Below, piece after piece: positions 8,585 to 15,722 of a DNA stretch of 21,810 nucleotides. The stretch's first letter is position 1, and each line of letters opens with the position of its first letter. Source of the DNA: a virus; IMG/VR virus record IMGVR_UViG_3300009603_001160, positions 1-21,810 of that record; one strand, given 5' to 3'. A program made the position numbers and the translations under genes. The notes under the pieces were generated by a model that saw nothing but the letters and a program-made list of their open reading frames with translations, was not told the DNA's origin and did not search any database.

Positions 8585-9463
8585 ATGGCACAGACAGCAA
8601 CAACTGGTAATCTGGAGAATGCCCAAAGGATCATTATCGCAGCGGCGAGGTATACAGAGGAGCATAATGCTCCAGCACTGGCACTTATTGAGCAATTCCA
8701 ATTGCCCAAAGGTTCCAAGCAAGTTACTGTCCCTAAGGTAGGGCAAATGACTATGTCCGACCTAGTAGACGGGCAGGACATTGTAGATGAAGAAGAAATT
8801 GGAATGACAACAGTCGATCTTACGGCAAGTGAGATCGGAGCCAAGGTTATTCTGACAGACAAACTTGTTAGGCAGAGTGCCGACAACGTATTCTCCATGA
8901 TCGGACGACAGCTTGGTGACGGCATGGCTCGGAAGAAGGACACAGACGTTATCGCCCTATGGCCTAACCTTAATGGCGGTACCGTACTCGGTGCTGACGA
9001 TCGGGATATGGATACAGCGAATACTCATGCTGTTATATCTAACGCCAAGGCGAACAAGTTCGGGAACCAACTGTATCTCATTCACCACCCTAACGCAGTC
9101 GCAACGCTCTCTAAGCAAGCGGCTACTACCGCTGATACGGCTGCGGCAGCAGGGCTTACCAGTGGATGGAGCGTAGACCTACTAAAGAATTTCTACAGCA
9201 ACCTACGTCCTATAAACAACGTTCCTATATTCGAAGACGGGAACATTGAAAAGATCGGCACCGATGACTCAGGGTACGGCGTTATAGCTGATAAGACAGC
9301 TATGGCAGCTTTGACAAGTGTCGCTACCAGAACAGAGCGACAGAGGGATGCCTCTCTCCGAGCCACCGAGGTCGTAATGACCTCAGACTATGGTGTGTTT
9401 GAGTTAGACGACACCCGTGGAGCAGCGATACAGTTTGAAATCGGCGACCTTGCGACTTCATAA
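8585..9463 (+). CDS. Major capsid (coat) protein
   Basis: 292 residues with a strong AGGAGG ribosome binding site. Features typical of HK97-fold coat proteins are an N-terminal helix (residues ~1-45), then an extended E-loop-like segment with a QVTVPKVGQM strand and the acidic DLVDGQDIVDEEE stretch. A P-domain helix follows (DKLVRQSADNVFSMIGRQLGDGMARKKD), then an A-domain with LYLIHHPNAVATL and NNVPIFEDGNI, and a C-terminal DYGVFELDD strand. The overall pattern resembles coat proteins of marine and environmental podo-/siphoviruses. The short length suggests no large insertion domain. It would form the icosahedral shell with the preceding scaffold-like protein. No cleavage site is evident. The call is confident from fold-like pattern plus gene order, not from an alignment. 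Confidence 0.82.
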   Translation: MAQTATTGNLENAQRIIIAAARYTEEHNAPALALIEQFQLPKGSKQVTVPKVGQMTMSDLVDGQDIVDEEEIGMTTVDLTASEIGAKVILTDKLVRQSADNVFSMIGRQLGDGMARKKDTDVIALWPNLNGGTVLGADDRDMDTANTHAVISNAKANKFGNQLYLIHHPNAVATLSKQAATTADTAAAAGLTSGWSVDLLKNFYSNLRPINNVPIFEDGNIEKIGTDDSGYGVIADKTAMAALTSVATRTERQRDASLRATEVVMTSDYGVFELDDTRGAAIQFEIGDLATS

Positions 9464-9476
9464 CCAGGGGTAAATT

Positions 9477-9905
9477 ATGGTAGGGATTACGGAACGTAAT
9501 AGGCAAAAGAATGAACTGGCACGCATAGGTTTTTCGCTGAAGTACGTAGACGAATGGCAGCCGAAGACAACGCTATATCTTCATAAGCCAAGCTACAATG
9601 TTGGTGGAGGGATATCTCAGAATGTTGGAGCGGCATTGAAAAACGTACCTGGGAACCCAGACTATGTGTTGCGTAAAGCACGTATAGGATTGTTCCCATG
9701 GGAGCCAGGGGGTACATGCACCTGTAGGTGGTGCTTAAAAAACCGTGATCCTATATTTGAACCGAAAGAGGCTATCGAAGGAACGCAGATACATAAATAC
9801 GGTCATAAGTTTGGCAAATATGACGGAGCAGTATGCAAGGTGAATGGTTGCGATGCAATCCGCACCGTACCATTCAAGAAGAGAAAAGAAGTTGTGCGGG
9901 TGTAA
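9477..9905 (+). CDS. Small Cys-rich, probably zinc-binding protein after the capsid gene
   Basis: 142 residues with AGGGGT about 6 nt before the start. Cysteines 81, 83 and 86 (CTCRWC) and 120 and 125 (CKVNGC), with His 106 and 110 between them, form a plausible zinc-ribbon-like site. The N-terminal 70 residues are basic. No enzyme motif is seen and the family is not recognised. Lying between the coat and decoration-like genes it may be a minor head protein, or a late regulator that binds nucleic acid; both are inference. It is followed by a 77-bp gap with a possible stem-loop. Confidence 0.6.
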   Translation: MVGITERNRQKNELARIGFSLKYVDEWQPKTTLYLHKPSYNVGGGISQNVGAALKNVPGNPDYVLRKARIGLFPWEPGGTCTCRWCLKNRDPIFEPKEAIEGTQIHKYGHKFGKYDGAVCKVNGCDAIRTVPFKKRKEVVRV

Positions 9906-9908
9906 AGA

Positions 9909-9944
9909 TAGCCGAGCCTGTAGCAACGAAAATAACATCGGCTA
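9909..9944 (+). other. Possible stem-loop in the 77-bp gap before the decoration-like gene
   Basis: TAGCCGA (9909-9915) can pair with TCGGCTA (9938-9944) over a 22-nt loop. There is no T-run after it, so it is not a standard terminator. It could be an RNA-processing or stability element lowering upstream read-through, or chance. The octamer GAGCCTGT also occurs twice in the gap (9914 and 9958). Confidence 0.25.
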
Positions 9945-9982
9945 ATCGCAGGACATAGAGCCTGTTATAGAAGGAGTTTGAA

Positions 9983-10732
9983 ATGGCATTTCCAAATACA
10001 ATTAGTGGAATGTATGGATGGGAAAAGGTTCAGACCTCTGCCCAGAAACACAAACTCGGAACGGAGATGGTGTTTGTGGACGGGAGAAAGTTTAGGTATG
10101 TAGAGAATGGCGGTTCAGCGATTACAGAAGGGTTGCTCGTCGCTAGTGAGGCTCCTGCTGGCAACCATGACGAAGACCTAGCGGTAGCAACAACTGCTGC
10201 TGGGTCTACCACAGTTGCAGTAACGCTCGGTGGTACCGCGGCTGCAAAGAATCTCTACGCAGAAGGGTACTTGTTCATCAACCTACCCATTTTGGGAACG
10301 TCTGCCAATCCTCACGAAATGTACAAGATTAAGTCACACGCAGTCGTTGCATCGGGTGGTGTATTAACAGCTAATCTTGATGAGCCAGATGGCTTGGTCA
10401 CAGCAATTACCAACGGAACAGAGACAGTAGGTTTGATAAAAAGTCCTTACAAGGATATCGTTGTCGCTCCTGCTGCTGTTGCTGGTAGGTTTGTAGGTGT
10501 AACTACGAGAAGCATGACCGCAGACTACTTTGGATGGGTACAGGTTGCTGGAATAGCCGTTGTGGCTATTGACGGAACTCCTGCGTTTGGAACTCTATTG
10601 GGTGCAAGCTCTAACCATGCAGGGCAGTTCCTTGCGGTTGGGGCCGATACTACACCAGCGGTTGCAAGGGTACACGGTAAAGCTGGCGTAGACAACGAGT
10701 ATCACACCGTCATGCTGATGAACCTATATTAG
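9983..10732 (+). CDS. Decoration-like / minor head structural protein
   Basis: 249 residues with AAGGAG 6 nt before the ATG. The sequence is almost wholly beta-rich with Ala, Gly, Thr and Val. An N-terminal stretch (GMYGWEKVQTSAQKHKLG) is followed by repeated strand-turn units (TTVAVTLGGTAAAKNLY, FVGVTTRSMTADYFGW). This composition, high expression signals and position after the capsid gene fit a capsid decoration or head-fibre protein, but the family is not certain. It has no enzyme motif, membrane segment or signal peptide. It is the last virion gene before the metabolic block, so it is one possible target of that block's glycan; that link is inference only. Confidence 0.6.
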   Translation: MAFPNTISGMYGWEKVQTSAQKHKLGTEMVFVDGRKFRYVENGGSAITEGLLVASEAPAGNHDEDLAVATTAAGSTTVAVTLGGTAAAKNLYAEGYLFINLPILGTSANPHEMYKIKSHAVVASGGVLTANLDEPDGLVTAITNGTETVGLIKSPYKDIVVAPAAVAGRFVGVTTRSMTADYFGWVQVAGIAVVAIDGTPAFGTLLGASSNHAGQFLAVGADTTPAVARVHGKAGVDNEYHTVMLMNLY

Positions 10733-10744
10733 AAAGCACGTTGT

Positions 10745-12379
10745 ATGATCCACGGACTCCAACGGGAACTGTCCTCTCCCGTGGAGTATATTCAAGGGGT
10801 GCCAGTAGGTGTTGTGCCGAAGGCACCCCTCGCCACGAGCGTTCTTATAGCCATAATGGGGCCACGTCCTTGGCATTACGGGGACGGGCGCACTACATTA
10901 GACGATATTCAGGAGATGGCCCTTACTCACGGTAATGCCGTAACTGTCTTTATCCCTGGCATGTTCACCCCACAGGAGGAGGCGAGTACAGGAATTATCC
11001 GTGGGATACGACTCCGCGGCATGACAGCTATGCGTAACTGGGCTGTCGAGCAAGCACTAGATAAAGGTTATTCATACTTACTGCTTATAGAGAACGATGT
11101 GCAGTGTACCCCAGGTCTATTAAATGACCTCCTCATGGCCAATAAGCCCATAATCATTCCCAATCTGCACTTTCCCACCTTCCCTCTGGCTGATCTAATT
11201 AATTACGCACCAAGACCTTCCCCTGACCAGCATGGCCTGATAGAACTCATATGGGCCTGTCATTCCATTATACTGTTCCGTAGAGATGCGCTTGAAGATA
11301 TGTCTAAGGTCTTCATGGGGTTTACCACAGAAGGTGCCGATCACCTGCACTGGCAGTCACAGAAATATCCTGCATGGATGGACTTGGACACGATGGTAAA
11401 TATACTAGAGGTTCCGATGGGTGAGAAGAGCTTGATAACAGACGTACCATTCGAAACCCATACACGCAACGGTATCTCCTGCCCAGGGCCAATGTATGAA
11501 GTGAGGAGGTGTAAGGGAGTGGGCCTTTACCAATGCTCGGTATCGACATGTGATTTCGAGCTTTGTTTTTATGCTCCTGACAAGACCAATCACAAGGTAA
11601 GTGGCGTCATTCCACATGATATGCAGCTAGAGTCTAGTTATCGGCAAGAACACTGGGCTATGAGGTCAAAGCATTATCAGGATTTAGAATGGGTTAACCG
11701 TAAGGATTACCTAAACCGTATTATAGATAGCGTTTCTTATGAAACTGACGAGGTTGTACTGGATGCGGGTTGTGGCGCAGGTGCTATTGCACACGCTCTC
11801 GCCTTCAAAGTAGGAAAGGTTGTGGGGCTAGATATATCTCCTGCTATGATTAAGCTTGCGGAGGAGAAATCCGTTGCCAGTGAGGAGTTCTTTAATGGAG
11901 ACATACGGCGTATACCCTTTCCTCAAGGATTCTTTTCCAAAGTATTCTCACGTATGGTCTTTCACTCGCTCACAGGCCACGTTGATATACACAAAGCTGC
12001 GGGAGAGTGCTATCGTGTGCTACAAGAAGGTGGAACTTTCATTCTGTCTGAGGGTGTTCCCCCAGAATCCTCTACGTATACCTGGTACAAGGAGATGTTT
12101 AAACTAAAAGAAGATAGACTAACTCTTTCGCAGGAAATCATGGAGGAGCTGCTTAGGGGGGCTGGGTTCAAAGAAGTGGAGTCAATTATCCACGTTACCC
12201 CACAGTGCAGTATTCAGAATTGGCTGAACAATAGCGGGTTGCCAAAGAGTATACAGAACAAGATATACCAAATGCACCGCAACATGGATGAAAATATTCG
12301 TAGAGCATACAACGCCACGTTTACAAACGATGATGTCCTGTGTGATTTCAAATTTGTAATTGTTAAAGGGGTAAAATGA
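10745..12379 (+). CDS. Glycosyltransferase-like domain fused to SAM methyltransferase
   Basis: 544 residues. The N-terminal half (~30-245) resembles a GT-A fold transferase. Strand TSVLIAIMGP is followed by a helix with GMTAMRNWAVEQALDKGY and by LLLIENDVQ (residues 112-120), where E116/D118 sit at the usual metal-binding DxD-like site. Four cysteines (256, 264, 269, 274) form a possible zinc knuckle linker. Residues ~310-544 are a class I methyltransferase: motif I VVLDAGCGAGA (337-347), acidic D363 in VVGLDIS, NGD motif II (384-386) and a typical post-motif EGGTFILSEG. It probably transfers a sugar and methylates an acceptor, possibly capping a glycan. Only weak AGAAAG precedes the start, 12 nt after the decoration gene, so coupling to upstream translation is likely. 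It overlaps the next gene by ATGA. The methyltransferase call is firm; the transferase half is less so. Confidence 0.72.
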   Translation: MIHGLQRELSSPVEYIQGVPVGVVPKAPLATSVLIAIMGPRPWHYGDGRTTLDDIQEMALTHGNAVTVFIPGMFTPQEEASTGIIRGIRLRGMTAMRNWAVEQALDKGYSYLLLIENDVQCTPGLLNDLLMANKPIIIPNLHFPTFPLADLINYAPRPSPDQHGLIELIWACHSIILFRRDALEDMSKVFMGFTTEGADHLHWQSQKYPAWMDLDTMVNILEVPMGEKSLITDVPFETHTRNGISCPGPMYEVRRCKGVGLYQCSVSTCDFELCFYAPDKTNHKVSGVIPHDMQLESSYRQEHWAMRSKHYQDLEWVNRKDYLNRIIDSVSYETDEVVLDAGCGAGAIAHALAFKVGKVVGLDISPAMIKLAEEKSVASEEFFNGDIRRIPFPQGFFSKVFSRMVFHSLTGHVDIHKAAGECYRVLQEGGTFILSEGVPPESSTYTWYKEMFKLKEDRLTLSQEIMEELLRGAGFKEVESIIHVTPQCSIQNWLNNSGLPKSIQNKIYQMHRNMDENIRRAYNATFTNDDVLCDFKFVIVKGVK

Positions 12380-13719
12380 CATTAGCAAAGGACATACGTG
12401 ATCGGCATTATGGAAGCACAATTGTTCACGCTCACGGGTGTTTTGACCTACTTCATCCAGGGCATATCACCTTATTAAAAGAAGCCAAAGAAGCTGGGGA
12501 CATACTGGTAGTATCGGTTACGGACGACAAGCACGTTAACAAGGGTTCTAATAGGCCGCTGATGACCCTGAAAGAGCGTATGAACGTATTAACTGCCTTG
12601 AGAGTCGTGGATTACGTCATACCTAGCTATGCGGAGGATTGTGAGGCGATCCTGGCCGATCTCAAACCCGACGTGTACGTCAAGGGAGACGACTACGACA
12701 TGTACTCGTTACTGCCTGGGGAACAGAAGTTTATGCGTAACGGAACGCAGTTCCTTCAGGTTCCCAGAACCCGTGACTCAACAACAGGTATTCTCGGACG
12801 GTTGAAAAGCACTAGAACTCCAGTTGTACAGGAGTGGATGGATGCCTTTAAGAAGCAACACAGTCTTGCGGAGATAGAGGACAAGTTGTCAGAGCTATCT
12901 GAAACGCAGATATTGGTCATTGGAGAGCAGATAAAGGACGTTTACACCTATGTGGAACCCCTGGCCAAATCTCCTAGGGAATACTTTATGTCCTCTCGTG
13001 CTATCCATACTGAGACTCATCAGGGTGGGGCCAAGGCTGTTATAAGGCACCTAAAGCCTTGGGTGTCCCAAGAATCAATGCTGGTAACAAACAAAATTGA
13101 GATTATGAAGCAGCGGTTTATACACATTGGAAGCGGCACTAAGCTCTTTGGGGTACAGGCGTTGCCTCAACAGATACTTACGGATGAAGAGCGGGTGAGG
13201 CTAATCTCTCATTTAGATGATCTGGCTACTGAGAGTGGGTGCGTCCTGGCCATGGATTACGGCCACGGTTTCTTTGATGACAACATGCGCCAAGCATTAC
13301 TGTTCAGCGGGACGTTCCTAGCGGTGAACAGCCAAACCAACTCGGCTAACTACGGGTACAATCTAGCTACTAAATGGCCGAGAGCTGATTACGCTTGCCT
13401 AGATGGCCCTGAGTATACACTGGCACTGGCCAATGGATGGAAGTCTATCTCGGTTAATCAGCTTATGCTTACAAAGGGTGCTGCTGGGTGCTACATCGGG
13501 ATGGATATACCTTCCTTTGTTGAGGACTATGTTGACGGCGTGGGAGCAGGTGATGCCCTATTTGCATTCTCTGCACCCCTACTAGCGTTAAAGGCTGCTC
13601 CAGAAGTGGCTGGATTCGTCGGTTCTTGTGCTGCGGCGATACAATGCAATATCATGGGCAACAGTAAGCCCATTAGCCCAGAGTCGTTGTGGTCGTTTAT
13701 TGAGGAACTAATGGCATGA
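12376..13719 (+). CDS. Cytidylyltransferase-PfkB sugar kinase fusion (HldE-like, domains reversed)
   Basis: 447 residues. The N-terminal domain (~14-145) is a nucleotidyltransferase of the glycerol-phosphate cytidylyltransferase/RfaE C-terminal type, with HGCFDLLHPGH (HPGH at 27-30), LKERMNVLTAL, KGDDYD and STTGI (135-139). The C-terminal domain (~175-447) is a PfkB/ribokinase-type kinase with a GG substrate motif (217-218), DYGHGFF, VNSQTNSANYG, and the anion-hole/catalytic DGVGAGDA with D393. It would phosphorylate a sugar or polyol with ATP, then make a nucleotide-activated form. E. coli HldE carries kinase first and transferase second; here the order is reversed, and the substrate need not be heptose. 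It overlaps both neighbours by ATGA. Substrate and nucleotide (CTP vs ATP) cannot be decided from sequence. Confidence 0.85.
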   Translation: MTLAKDIRDRHYGSTIVHAHGCFDLLHPGHITLLKEAKEAGDILVVSVTDDKHVNKGSNRPLMTLKERMNVLTALRVVDYVIPSYAEDCEAILADLKPDVYVKGDDYDMYSLLPGEQKFMRNGTQFLQVPRTRDSTTGILGRLKSTRTPVVQEWMDAFKKQHSLAEIEDKLSELSETQILVIGEQIKDVYTYVEPLAKSPREYFMSSRAIHTETHQGGAKAVIRHLKPWVSQESMLVTNKIEIMKQRFIHIGSGTKLFGVQALPQQILTDEERVRLISHLDDLATESGCVLAMDYGHGFFDDNMRQALLFSGTFLAVNSQTNSANYGYNLATKWPRADYACLDGPEYTLALANGWKSISVNQLMLTKGAAGCYIGMDIPSFVEDYVDGVGAGDALFAFSAPLLALKAAPEVAGFVGSCAAAIQCNIMGNSKPISPESLWSFIEELMA

Positions 13720-14630
13720 CATTAGACTTGGCAAGAGCATACGACCTTATGAGCTTCATCCGCTATACGGAGGAGAAGATAGCGGAAAAGTACGGGGGGT
13801 GGGATGACACGGTTCCTCACCCCATGAGAACACCAGTCCATTTGAGTATAGGCCAGGAGGCAGCTTCGGTAGGTGTTATTATGGCCTTACCTCAGGATGC
13901 CCACGTATTTGCTAGCCATCGCAACCATGCGGCTTATCTAGCCAAGGGTGGTGACTTAGATGCCATGATAGCAGAGCTATACGGTAAGGCAACGGGCTGT
14001 ACTGGTGGGCGTGGTGGCTCCATGCACTTGTGGGACAAGAATGTTAACGTGATGGGCCATCCTATTGTTGGCGATTCTATAAGTCTAGCTGTAGGGTCGG
14101 CCCTAGCAGCCAAGATGGAAGGTACCGACAGGGTAACGGCGGTGTTCTTCGGGGATGGTGCTGCTGAAAGTGGGCAGTTCTGGGAGGCTCTGAACTTCGC
14201 CGCTGTTCAGAAATTACCTATCCTCTTTGTATGTGAGAACAATGAATACGCCACTCACACACATATACGGCAGCGACAGCCTGATACTTATATCCGCAAA
14301 AGGGTAGCTCCGTGGTTGCCAATGGTTTGTTCGGCAGACGGGAACGAGGTAGGCAAAGTCTACGATGGTACCAAATCTCTGCTTAAAAGCCTACCCGCCT
14401 TTTTAGAAGTCCATACCTATAGGTACAAGGAACACGTTGGGCCAAATGATGATAGCGATTTAGGGTACAGATCGTTGGAGGAGGTCGAGTTTCATAAAAG
14501 CCTAGACCCTATCAGTCAAAAAGGGTTTTTCTACTTCACTAGTGACGTCTATGAGGGGTCTATGAAGTACAAGGTTGACAAGGCTTTTGTCAATGCTGAG
14601 ATGGCACCCTGGCCAGAGGTAGCGGTATGA
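13716..14630 (+). CDS. Thiamine-diphosphate 2-oxo acid dehydrogenase E1-type, alpha subunit
   Basis: 304 residues, near the usual E1-alpha size with a shortened N-terminus. Diagnostic motifs are RTPVHLSIGQEA (38-49), the SHRNHAAYLAKGGD loop (67-80), GKATGCTGGRGGSMHL (90-105) and the thiamine-diphosphate/Mg motif from GDGA (146-149) to NN (175-176). The 31-residue GDG-to-NN spacing is canonical. The C-terminal TYRYKEHVGP motif is also present. Known E1 enzymes decarboxylate a 2-oxo acid and pass the acyl to lipoyl-E2 (PDH, acetoin-type enzymes) or, alone, can carboligate. No E2 or E3 gene is visible, so a conventional complex would have to borrow host parts. It forms an alpha2-beta2 enzyme with the next gene, overlapping it by ATGA. 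Active-site residues look intact; the true acceptor is unknown. Confidence 0.9.
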   Translation: MTLDLARAYDLMSFIRYTEEKIAEKYGGWDDTVPHPMRTPVHLSIGQEAASVGVIMALPQDAHVFASHRNHAAYLAKGGDLDAMIAELYGKATGCTGGRGGSMHLWDKNVNVMGHPIVGDSISLAVGSALAAKMEGTDRVTAVFFGDGAAESGQFWEALNFAAVQKLPILFVCENNEYATHTHIRQRQPDTYIRKRVAPWLPMVCSADGNEVGKVYDGTKSLLKSLPAFLEVHTYRYKEHVGPNDDSDLGYRSLEEVEFHKSLDPISQKGFFYFTSDVYEGSMKYKVDKAFVNAEMAPWPEVAV

Positions 14631-15508
14631 AATACAAAGAAGCTATCTCTCAGTCCATAGTACAGGCAATGGAAAACGACCCGAAGGTTGTGCTTCTAGG
14701 CCAGATGGTTACAGACCCGAAGGGTGTATTCGGCACTACTCTTGAGGCTCACAAACGATTTCCAGATAGGGTTATAGAAACGCCTGTGTCGGAGACTATG
14801 ATTACTGGAGCTTGCGTTGGGCTGTCTATGGAAGGATGGAAGCCAATATTAGTACATGCCCGTGCCGATTTCTCACTGCTATCTTTTGAGCACTTAATAA
14901 ATACAGCCTCAAAAATGAAATTTTTACATAAAAAGCCCCTCCCTTTTGTGATGCGTGTGCTTGTAGGTCGTGGTTGGGGCCAAGGGCCAGTCCATTCACA
15001 GAGCTTTCATAATATGCTGTCGCAAGTACCTGGATTAACGGTACGAATACCCTTCGGTAATGCGAATTACGGGGATATTCTAGTCGAAGGATTGGCTAAC
15101 GGCCCGCTTGTTGTGGTTGAGCCAAGAAGACTTTACGAGGAATCCCTCCTCTGGCCAGAGAGCTTTCCCAATGAGGATATCTCAATATACTGCATTGGAG
15201 ACACGGCAATAGACGCTCTGGAAGCTCGACTTCAGCTATTCAAATACGGGGTTAAGGTTAACGTCATACCTAAAGACTCGGTTCCAATTATCCCGCACTC
15301 AACTCCTTATGTAATTCTTGATATGGCCCCTAACTTGAATGCAATATCACCGCCTTTTGTACCCCAAGGCTGTTCTCAAGCCTATGAGAAAGCGTGGTAT
15401 CCCACCGCTAATGACATCGTGAAGGCGGTACTGGATAAGTTAGGTGTGAAGATCCCTAAATTAAAGGAGACTAATGAGCAGTTCGCTCCTGTCGGCAGTT
15501 CTTTCTAG
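14627..15508 (+). CDS. Thiamine-diphosphate 2-oxo acid dehydrogenase E1-type, beta subunit
   Basis: 293 residues, about 30 shorter than usual PDH E1-beta (~325). It starts MKYKEAISQS, typical for the family. ETPVSE (51-56) carries the glutamate (E56) expected to activate the thiamine ring, and GPVHSQSFHN (120-129) carries the conserved H123. GACVGLSMEGW also matches. The shortening lies in the C-terminal, transketolase-C-like domain, which in PDH contacts E2. That fits an E1 that works without its E2, but this is inference. It partners the alpha gene before it. Its end overlaps the following small gene by 35 nt, whose ribosome binding site lies inside this coding sequence. Confidence 0.88.
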   Translation: MKYKEAISQSIVQAMENDPKVVLLGQMVTDPKGVFGTTLEAHKRFPDRVIETPVSETMITGACVGLSMEGWKPILVHARADFSLLSFEHLINTASKMKFLHKKPLPFVMRVLVGRGWGQGPVHSQSFHNMLSQVPGLTVRIPFGNANYGDILVEGLANGPLVVVEPRRLYEESLLWPESFPNEDISIYCIGDTAIDALEARLQLFKYGVKVNVIPKDSVPIIPHSTPYVILDMAPNLNAISPPFVPQGCSQAYEKAWYPTANDIVKAVLDKLGVKIPKLKETNEQFAPVGSSF

Positions 15509-15722
15509 GTTGCCCTCAAGCGTAAATCTTGTGAGCTTGTTCGGTCATCGACTGGTGATCAGAATGAACGAGAGCATGAAAACGGCAACACGGGGTCATA
15601 TGCTGTTGGAGCTGGAGAAGCAATTGCGCCGTGAAGTACACAGTCAAATGGAAGTCTTCTTGGAGCCACGAGGGGACATTAACAAATTAAGGATTAAGAC
15701 CAGGGGAGTGGTAATTATATGA
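15474..15722 (+). CDS. Unrecognised 82-aa protein coupled between E1-beta and radical SAM genes
   Basis: ATG 15474 has AAAGGAGA just upstream, inside the E1-beta gene. The gene ends TGA in an ATGA overlap with the radical SAM gene. A later in-frame ATG (15564, residue 31) lacks a good ribosome binding site, so I keep the longer form. The first 30 residues are Ser/Leu/Val-rich. Residues ~31-82 form a basic-acidic segment (ATRGHMLLELEKQLRRE, MEVFLEPRGD, LRIKTRGVV) that looks like a compact folded domain. Function is unknown. Its exact placement in the overlapping operon argues that it is a real part of the pathway, perhaps an accessory or carrier-binding protein. It is too small to be an enzyme I can name. 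Confidence 0.65.
   Translation: MSSSLLSAVLSRLPSSVNLVSLFGHRLVIRMNESMKTATRGHMLLELEKQLRREVHSQMEVFLEPRGDINKLRIKTRGVVII

Noticed and set aside
12376-13719. Naming the fusion hldE and calling it LPS heptose synthesis
   Set aside because: Domain order is reversed and no other heptose genes are present, so the substrate is open.
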